Source: Ruminococcaceae bacterium UBA5423
GTDB taxonomy: Bacteria > Bacillota > Clostridia > Oscillospirales > Acutalibacteraceae
NCBI GenBank assembly: GCA_002409375.1
Contig: DHNF01000132.1
Span: forward strand, 4,836 to 17,101
DNA length: 12,266 bases
Reading direction: 5' to 3'
Under the pieces are notes generated by a model. That model was not told where the DNA came from, did not search any database, and saw only the letters and a program-made list of their open reading frames with translations. Position numbers and translations under genes: made by a program. Each line of letters opens with the position of its first letter. Position 1 is the first letter of the stretch. Positions 6,912 through 12,266 of this stretch are shown here, in pieces.

Positions 6912-8312
6912 ATGAGGTATAAGAAACGTGCGGGTGGATTAATCTTGGCAGTGGTGTTAGTAGTCAGCGGCTTGCAGGTATCCGCAGCCGGCGGCAAACA
7001 AGTATCCGACTGGACCAATCTGCCGGGATATACATTTTATGATGGCCCCCAGGGAACCAAACAGAGGGCACCGACACCGGCAAAAATAACACATACCAAA
7101 GAAGGTATACAAATCGATTGCGACGGTTACTACAAGGTAGGTGTCGAAGCGTATTCCGGTTTGATTTATAAGGAAAAATTGGCTCTTGAGGGCTTGTCGT
7201 TTGAAATACTAATTAATGAAGTTCCGGGTGTCGATTCCAGCGGCGGCGGCACCGATGATCTATGGCTTACTTTTGCATTTCTTGACCGGCCAGAAATGTT
7301 TTTTAGCCAGACAACAGACAATGGTGGCAAAGGGTTAGTCGCAAACTTGCGGCCTGGTAAGCGTGATATTTTGAACCAGATGTTTACACATATCAACAAT
7401 CCGGGTTCTTCCCAGGGATGGAAAACGTTGAGTTCGGCTAATATCAAGGCCGATCCGCCTAAGGGAAGTCGCCTGATGTTTGAGTTTAAAAAACAAGGAA
7501 GTTACATATATCTATATGTTAATAATAAAAAGCAGGCCAATGTATGGTCGAACCTGATGGCGCAGACCTTCCCAGATAAGAAGGGGTATCTGGCTGTCGC
7601 GACCTCTACCGATACAGCAAAGAATTTTTCTGTTACCATAACACAGCTAAACGGCATCAAGTTGGGTGATCCGACGGCGACAACACCGAACAGAACCAAC
7701 ACCACCACTGGACAATCAGGGGCAACCACGACTGCAAAGCCTGGCCCAACGGGTAATAATCCCAGTGAATCAACCACATCAGGGGCTTCAGTGAAAACCG
7801 ATGAGGTATTGGGTGATGCAACAACCGGTGACCAGACAGGTAAAACAGATGTGTCTGAAGGTAATATGTCGGAAAATGCTACAAATGGCATGCCGACAAT
7901 ACCCCCCGGAACCGAAAAGGTAGCATTGTCCAAGGCAATTAAATCCAGTTTATCGGGTGTTACGGTAAAGGCGGACGATGGAGTTATTTCTCTTGGAAAG
8001 GCGAAAACGATGTCTGGATTGCGTAACGTTCTGGAGTTAGCCGATGGCTATCGGTTCGTGTTTTATGACATTAACAACAACGAAATAAAGGGCGAGTCCG
8101 CGGAAGTTACTGTATTGACCAATGCTATACTGTATTTTGGCAGCGATGTTGAGAAGGTGTTCACGTTTGAATTCAACAAGCCGGCAGACCAGTCGTCAAG
8201 CGGTTTAATGTGGTTGATATGGATTGCAGTCGGATCGGTCATACTGGTCGGAGCATGCGCAGCAGTGTATTTTCTGATCATTCGCAGGAAGTTTGCTAAT
8301 AAGCTCCAGTGA
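6912..8312 (+). CDS. Membrane-anchored surface protein with LamG-like domain
   Basis: A 466-residue protein that I do not recognise as a named family. A Sec signal peptide (residues 1-25, basic start, hydrophobic core, cleavage near VSA-AG) is followed by a beta-rich region (about 31-250) that resembles a concanavalin/LamG-type jelly roll. Next come a Thr/Ser/Gly/Pro-rich linker (253-333) and a second small beta-rich domain (334-424) with FVFYDINNNEIKG. A single membrane helix (431-457) precedes the short basic tail RRKFANKLQ. This predicts a type I protein with its domains outside the cell, anchored by the helix and lacking an LPXTG sorting signal. It is the first gene of the transporter operon, so a role in binding or presenting glycan to the importer is a reasonable inference, though a sensory or structural role is equally open. 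AAAGGTGG seven bases before the ATG sets the start. Confidence 0.8.
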   Translation: MRYKKRAGGLILAVVLVVSGLQVSAAGGKQVSDWTNLPGYTFYDGPQGTKQRAPTPAKITHTKEGIQIDCDGYYKVGVEAYSGLIYKEKLALEGLSFEILINEVPGVDSSGGGTDDLWLTFAFLDRPEMFFSQTTDNGGKGLVANLRPGKRDILNQMFTHINNPGSSQGWKTLSSANIKADPPKGSRLMFEFKKQGSYIYLYVNNKKQANVWSNLMAQTFPDKKGYLAVATSTDTAKNFSVTITQLNGIKLGDPTATTPNRTNTTTGQSGATTTAKPGPTGNNPSESTTSGASVKTDEVLGDATTGDQTGKTDVSEGNMSENATNGMPTIPPGTEKVALSKAIKSSLSGVTVKADDGVISLGKAKTMSGLRNVLELADGYRFVFYDINNNEIKGESAEVTVLTNAILYFGSDVEKVFTFEFNKPADQSSSGLMWLIWIAVGSVILVGACAAVYFLIIRRKFANKLQ

Positions 8313-8321
8313 GCAGAAAAA

Positions 8322-8329
8322 TAGGAGGT
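8322..8329 (+). promoter_or_regulatory. Ribosome binding site that decides the SBP start
   Basis: TAGGAGGT lies seven bases before the ATG at 8336. A longer reading from GTG at 8309 would overlap the previous stop codon and put nine extra residues before the lipoprotein signal, so the ATG is preferred. Confidence 0.85.
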
Positions 8330-8335
8330 ATACCT

Positions 8336-10003
8336 ATGAAATTCCGTTTTCGTTTCTTTGCCCTTGTGGCGGCTGCCGCCGTAGTGCTGCTGATGACCGC
8401 GGGTTGTTCAGGCGAAAAGGGCGGTAGCGGGCCGGTGGATGTCGATGTTGGTAAACTTGGTCCATATGACCCACCTATCAACTGTGTATCTGCCGCTTCG
8501 TATTATATTACATCCAGCGTTGCGGACGGACAGAAAAAGGACGATAATGTCTGGACACAGCTGTATAAAGATATGGGTATCAATATTTCTTTCAAATTTA
8601 CAGCTCCCAATGTACAATATACCGAAAAACTCAATACAGACATCGCCATAGGTAGTATCCCGGATATCGTTACGGTGGATACTAACCAACTTGTCAAGTT
8701 GTTGAAGGCCGGCTTGATTTACGATGATTTGACACCTTATTTTGATAAATACGCGACCGATGATACTAAACGGATTACCGGGGGACTGGATTCTGATCTG
8801 TTCAAAATCGCCACGGTTGACAATAAACTAGTCGCCATTCCATATACGGATAACGGGTATGACGCGGCGGATATAATGTATGTGCGTAAGGATTGGCTGG
8901 AAAAGGTAAACCTTAAACCGCCGAAAACCATTGACGATTTAGAGAAGGTGCTCGATGCTTTTGTCAACCAGGATCCTGATGGGGATGGTGAGAAAAATAC
9001 TATTGGTCTCCCTGGATACAAAGGATTGTACGGTGGTGGCGCGTCATTGGCCGGAATATTCCACGCTTACGGCGCATATCCCCATACGTGGGTTGAACAG
9101 CCGGATGGGTCCATCACTTATGGAAGTTTTTCAGACAAGATGAAAGCACCTATGGCCAAGCTGGCTGAATGGTATAAAAAAGGTTTGATCATGGAGGATT
9201 TTGCAGTCCGCGATATGCAAAAATCTGGTTCTGCTGTGATGAGCGGGGAATCCGGGGTGTGGTTCGGTAACATGACAAATCCTGCCTGGCCGCTTATGGC
9301 CACGGTTGCCAACGATTATAATGCCGATTGGTTATGTCTTCCGGTTCCGACGGCGACTCCCGGGCAGCTGGCATCTGCAGCCATTTATAAAACGCCAAAT
9401 AGATTTCATGTGGTGCGCAAGGGTTATGAGCATCCCGAAGCGTTAGTTTTGATGATGAATGCCTTTGTCGACAAGATGTGGGGTTCCGAACTTAAGGATC
9501 CGGCGGAGCATAACAAATATGCAGAAATGAGCTCGTTTGCCTTATGCCAAGCCTGGCCGACCACCAAAAATTTGGACGCTTATAAAAATATTACCTACGC
9601 TATTGACAATCAGGATCCATCAAAGCTTAATGCGGAGGAAACGCTGTATTATAACAATGTGAAAGCTTTTCTGGATCGCGGCGGCAAGATTGACGATCCG
9701 TCCCAGCAGCTTGATTGGGCACGTACGCACATTTTCTATAAAGGGGGCTCCCAAAGCGTCATTGAATACTATGTGGACAACAACCTTGTGGTCGATGACC
9801 TGTGGAAATATCTGGACACACCTGCGATGAGCATGAAAAAGCGGTCGATGGAAATCAGTGCACGTGAAATCGTGACAAAAATTATCATGGGTAAAATACC
9901 TGTAGAGGATTTCGATAAACAGGTTCAAGCCATTCTAAAATCGGGCGGTCAGCAAGTTATCAATGAGGCCAATGTTATTTATAAGGCCAATAAAACTGGT
10001 TAG
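8336..10003 (+). CDS. Extracellular solute-binding lipoprotein of a sugar ABC importer (LplA-like)
   Basis: A 555-residue family 1 solute-binding protein that should capture oligosaccharides outside the membrane and deliver them to the two permeases downstream. The first 23 residues form a lipoprotein signal (FRFRFFAL, then an Ala/Val/Leu core) ending in MTAGC, with C24 as the lipid-modified residue. The mature part has the two-lobe binding-protein pattern: YTEKLNTDIAIGSIPDIV near 95-112, YVRKDWLEKVNLKPPKTIDD near 182-201, and the Asp-rich DPDGDGEKNTIGL (213-225) commonly seen in LplA-type proteins, possibly a calcium loop. Its size, about 100 residues above many sugar-binding proteins, fits that group, which usually handles complex oligosaccharides. 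It lies 23 bases after the surface protein and 38 bases before the first permease. Family is secure; the ligand is unknown and inferred from the enzymes to be a mannose-containing glycan. Confidence 0.92.
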   Translation: MKFRFRFFALVAAAAVVLLMTAGCSGEKGGSGPVDVDVGKLGPYDPPINCVSAASYYITSSVADGQKKDDNVWTQLYKDMGINISFKFTAPNVQYTEKLNTDIAIGSIPDIVTVDTNQLVKLLKAGLIYDDLTPYFDKYATDDTKRITGGLDSDLFKIATVDNKLVAIPYTDNGYDAADIMYVRKDWLEKVNLKPPKTIDDLEKVLDAFVNQDPDGDGEKNTIGLPGYKGLYGGGASLAGIFHAYGAYPHTWVEQPDGSITYGSFSDKMKAPMAKLAEWYKKGLIMEDFAVRDMQKSGSAVMSGESGVWFGNMTNPAWPLMATVANDYNADWLCLPVPTATPGQLASAAIYKTPNRFHVVRKGYEHPEALVLMMNAFVDKMWGSELKDPAEHNKYAEMSSFALCQAWPTTKNLDAYKNITYAIDNQDPSKLNAEETLYYNNVKAFLDRGGKIDDPSQQLDWARTHIFYKGGSQSVIEYYVDNNLVVDDLWKYLDTPAMSMKKRSMEISAREIVTKIIMGKIPVEDFDKQVQAILKSGGQQVINEANVIYKANKTG

Positions 10004-10041
10004 GACGATTCCTGCCGTATTACATAGAAAGCGGATTATCT

Positions 10042-10989
10042 ATGCATATCATAAAAAAAAATAAAAAAAATAAAGGGCTTGTTTCTGGCTCCGTTAGTTT
10101 CCGGCGGCAGTTGCCCTTATACCTGATGCTGCTGGTGCCGGCCGTCTTTGTCCTGGTGTTCAGTTATGGGAGCATGGCTGGTGTAGTTATGGCTTTCCAG
10201 GACTATATCCCCGGCAAGGGCTGGTACGTATTCGGATCGCCCTTTGTGGGGCTGGAAAACTTTCGTCAGCTCTTTAACCTAAGCAATGTCGGAAGTGTGC
10301 TATACAATACCGTGTTTATCGCTGTTACGAAAATTATATGCGGGTTGGTATTTGGGGTTTTGCTCGCACTCATGCTCAATGAAATGCGCAGCAAGGCTCT
10401 CAAACGGGGAATACAGACGGCTATTTTCTTTCCATATTTTCTTTCATGGGTCATTGTGTCGGGTATGCTCGTCGACCTGCTTGATCCCGCCAAGGGACCC
10501 ATTGCTCAGATGCTTGCACAGTTTGGTGTAAATGCCCCGTTTTTCCTGGCGGATGAGAAGTGGTTTCCGATTATATTGGTGCTGTCCGACTTATGGAAAG
10601 GGCTGGGATACGGTGCTATTGTATACCTGGCAGCCATTACCGGCGTAGATCAGACGCTGTATGAAGCTGCCACCATTGATGGAGCGGGGCATGTGAAAAA
10701 AGCCATCCATATTACATTGCCTGGCATCATGCCGGTTATCATTCTGATGTCTGTGCTGTCTTTAGGCAATGTGCTCAATGCTGGGTTCGAGCAGGTTTTC
10801 AATCTTTATTCACCCGTTGTATATTCCACAGGGGATATCCTTGATACATTCGTATACCGGCTGGGCATTTCTGAGGGGCAATATAGCCTATCGGCCGCCG
10901 TCGGACTGTTCAAATCAATAATATCCTTTTCATTGATATCCATTGCTTATTTCATTGCATATAGGGTGTGGGACTATAAAATTTTTTGA
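10042..10989 (+). CDS. ABC sugar transporter permease, LplB-like (CUT1)
   Basis: A 315-residue inner membrane subunit of a carbohydrate importer, with the six-helix MalF-like core. Helices are evident near 25-50, 88-112, 125-147, 176-200, 230-250 and 285-305. The cytoplasmic EAA loop, which docks the ATPase, is LYEAATIDGAGHVKKAIHI (207-225) followed by TLPG. The N-terminus is very basic (HIIKKNKKNK) and is encoded by A9 and A8 runs directly after the start codon. The ribosome binding site is weak: only GAAAGCGG-type sequence precedes the ATG, so translation may depend on the upstream gene. It pairs with the permease at 11024. No ATPase gene is seen nearby, so a shared MsmX-type ATPase encoded elsewhere is likely. 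Family assignment is secure, substrate is not. Confidence 0.93.
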   Translation: MHIIKKNKKNKGLVSGSVSFRRQLPLYLMLLVPAVFVLVFSYGSMAGVVMAFQDYIPGKGWYVFGSPFVGLENFRQLFNLSNVGSVLYNTVFIAVTKIICGLVFGVLLALMLNEMRSKALKRGIQTAIFFPYFLSWVIVSGMLVDLLDPAKGPIAQMLAQFGVNAPFFLADEKWFPIILVLSDLWKGLGYGAIVYLAAITGVDQTLYEAATIDGAGHVKKAIHITLPGIMPVIILMSVLSLGNVLNAGFEQVFNLYSPVVYSTGDILDTFVYRLGISEGQYSLSAAVGLFKSIISFSLISIAYFIAYRVWDYKIF

Positions 10990-11023
10990 CGGTGTTCGAT
11001 ATCGGTAAAAGGAGCAGATTTTC

Positions 11024-11893
11024 ATGAGAGAACATCCGACACGTTATGTTTTTGTTGTTGTAAACACTATCTTTCTATCAGCTTTTGCACTTAGTTGCAT
11101 CCTGCCGATACTTAACTTGGCAGCCACTTCCCTAAGCAGCGCGCACCGCGTGGAGGCGGGACATGTAGGCATATGGCCGGTAGACTTCACCCTATCCTCC
11201 TATCAGTACATATTTAGAGACAACGAATTCTTCCAGGCATTTATCAATTCCGTCGTGCGACTGATAATTGGTGTGCCGCTTAATATTATTATGGTATTCT
11301 TAACCGCTTATCCGCTATCACGTCCTCAGCGGTATCTACGTGGGCGCACGGCCATCAGTTGGTTTTTCGTGTTAACAATGTTGTTCAGCGGCGGCATGAT
11401 TCCCACCTACATGCTGGTCAACGCCATGGGACTCAACAATACTATCTGGGCGCTGCTGTTGCCTGGGGCGGTACCGGTATTTTATATAGTGCTGATGATT
11501 AATTTTTTCAAGCAGGTACCGGAGGAACTGTATGAAGCAGCTGTCCTAGATGGCGCGAGCGAGCTGCGCGTTATGGCCCAAATTTACGTGCCGCTGTCGC
11601 TGCCGTCTGTGGTGACCATCCTGTTGTTTACCATTGTAGCTCATTGGAACAGCTGGTTTGATGGCATTATTTACATGAATGACACAGCTCGGTATCCGTT
11701 ACAGAGTTATCTGCAGGCGGTGGTTATCAATAAAATGGATGTAACGATGGATATCTCGCTGTCCACAAATTTAAACCAGCAAACCATGGATGCGGCACGC
11801 CTATTTCTGGCGACGCTGCCCATCCTTCTGTTATACCTCCCGCTTCAGCGGTATTTCATAAAGGGGCTTCACATCGGAAGTGTAAAGGGGTAA
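11024..11893 (+). CDS. ABC sugar transporter permease, YtcP/LplC-like (CUT1)
   Basis: A 289-residue MalG-like membrane subunit that would form the translocation channel together with the preceding permease. Features of the family are the first helix (residues 9-31), the periplasm-side segment with TLSSYQYIFRDNEFFQAFINS (shortened here as residues 56-76), FSGGMIPTYMLV (121-132), and the EAA loop LYEAAVLDGASELRVMAQIYVP (169-190), which contacts the ATPase. The C-terminus QRYFIKGLHIGSVKG matches the usual end of YtcP-type permeases, so the protein is complete. AAAAGGAG at 11007-11014 sets the ATG nine bases later. The gap to the preceding gene is 34 bases, and the next gene starts 5 bases after the stop, with its ribosome binding site inside the last codons of this gene. 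Confidence 0.93.
   Translation: MREHPTRYVFVVVNTIFLSAFALSCILPILNLAATSLSSAHRVEAGHVGIWPVDFTLSSYQYIFRDNEFFQAFINSVVRLIIGVPLNIIMVFLTAYPLSRPQRYLRGRTAISWFFVLTMLFSGGMIPTYMLVNAMGLNNTIWALLLPGAVPVFYIVLMINFFKQVPEELYEAAVLDGASELRVMAQIYVPLSLPSVVTILLFTIVAHWNSWFDGIIYMNDTARYPLQSYLQAVVINKMDVTMDISLSTNLNQQTMDAARLFLATLPILLLYLPLQRYFIKGLHIGSVKG
11884..11890 (+). promoter_or_regulatory. Ribosome binding site supporting a TTG start
   Basis: AAAGGGG lies within the final codons of the permease gene, eight bases before the TTG at 11899. The next in-frame ATG (11908) would be 17 bases away, too far for this site, so TTG is the better start for the sensor gene. Confidence 0.6.
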
Positions 11894-11898
11894 AAACA

Positions 11899-12266
11899 TT
11901 GCGGCGTATGAGTGCTTTCCGAAAATTTCGGAGGTCGTTGTATGGCAAGTTGGTGCTGATTGTGGCACTGGCCTGCATTCCTGCATTTATTTTAGCGGTG
12001 TGGATGAACTATATATCCTTTCAGGAAAACCGAAAGCGCGCGCTTGAAAGTATCGATATGACCTGCCGTAATAAGTTCTTAATCATTGAGGATCATGTTC
12101 GAATGCTACGTATTTCTTTGGGAGAGCTTGTCAACAACGCCAATCTCCAGTATCTTTCCCTGCAGTCAGATTTTTCGCATGACGTATTCGATAACATCAA
12201 AGCTTTGGAGGATAGTCTGAAAACCCTCCACAACGGCAATCGATTTGCGGAAGATATCGAGGTTTT
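11899..12266 (+). CDS. Membrane sensor protein, probably YesM-like histidine kinase, 3' part outside window
   Basis: An open frame from a TTG codon runs without a stop to the window end, giving about 122 residues. It starts with a basic segment (RRMSAFRKFRRSLYGK) and one hydrophobic helix (about 17-36, KLVLIVALACIPAFILAVW), after which the chain would be outside the cell. The following part has EDHVRMLRISLGELVNNANL and ALEDSLKTLHNGNRFAEDIEVF, which resembles the extracellular sensor region of histidine kinases next to LplABC-type importers in Bacillota. No kinase motifs lie in the window, so a membrane-bound AraC-type regulator remains possible. The gene begins 5 bases after the permease and should be in the same transcript, so the operon probably encodes its own sensor. 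The product would respond to an extracellular glycan or to the loaded binding protein and act through a partner regulator beyond the window. Confidence 0.65.
   Translation, partial: MRRMSAFRKFRRSLYGKLVLIVALACIPAFILAVWMNYISFQENRKRALESIDMTCRNKFLIIEDHVRMLRISLGELVNNANLQYLSLQSDFSHDVFDNIKALEDSLKTLHNGNRFAEDIEV

Noticed and set aside
7502..7933. 143-residue open frame on the minus strand
   Set aside because: It lies opposite the surface protein gene, mostly across its repetitive Thr/Gly linker, and its Val/Pro/Ser-rich product is what the antisense of such a linker gives. No suitable start site is seen.
8309..8335. GTG start for the solute-binding protein
   Set aside because: It overlaps the stop of the preceding gene, adds nine residues before the lipoprotein signal, and has no ribosome binding site, whereas ATG at 8336 has a strong one.
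11930..11959. ATG at 11942 with a good GGAGG seven bases upstream
   Set aside because: The frame stops after five codons, and the site lies within the sensor reading frame. Chance occurrence is the simplest explanation.
1..12266. CRISPR array, tRNA or rRNA genes, insertion sequences, phage attachment sites
   Set aside because: No regularly spaced repeats, no RNA gene signatures, no transposase-like reading frames or terminal repeats were seen on either strand.

Overview
The window looks like part of a chromosome from a Bacillota organism, probably a clostridial or Paenibacillus-like carbohydrate degrader. The grounds are strong AGGAGG-type ribosome binding sites, one probable TTG start, a lipoprotein signal on the solute-binding protein, an LplA/LplB/YtcP-style sugar ABC importer without its own ATPase, and a membrane sensor gene directly behind the importer. 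The genus cannot be read from the sequence.

The layout is two divergent operons around one regulatory region (about 6686-6911). The minus-strand operon runs leftward from 6685 to 142 and encodes three enzymes without signal peptides: a NodB-like barrel protein of unknown activity (5114-6685), a GH78-type (alpha-L-rhamnosidase-like) six-hairpin glycosidase with a jelly-roll domain inserted in front of its catalytic motif (2656-5109), and a GH38 alpha-mannosidase with its metal and nucleophile residues intact (142-2643). Gaps between them are 4 and 12 bases, so the three are almost certainly co-transcribed.

The plus-strand operon runs rightward from 6912: a secreted, membrane-anchored protein with a LamG-like domain (6912-8312), a solute-binding lipoprotein (8336-10003), two CUT1-type permeases (10042-10989 and 11024-11893), and the start of a membrane sensor, probably a YesM-like histidine kinase, cut by the window edge (11899-12266).

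Together these form a Gram-positive glycan utilisation locus. The surface protein may hold or recognise glycan at the membrane, the lipoprotein and permeases import oligosaccharides, and the three cytoplasmic enzymes trim them, with mannose and perhaps a rhamnose-like deoxysugar or uronide among the products. The sensor and its presumed AraC-type partner outside the window would control the locus. The divergent regulatory region contains a mirrored set of sequence blocks pointing toward each operon, which suggests one regulator controls both. The least explained parts are the surface LamG-like protein, the NodB-like enzyme and the mirrored regulatory module.
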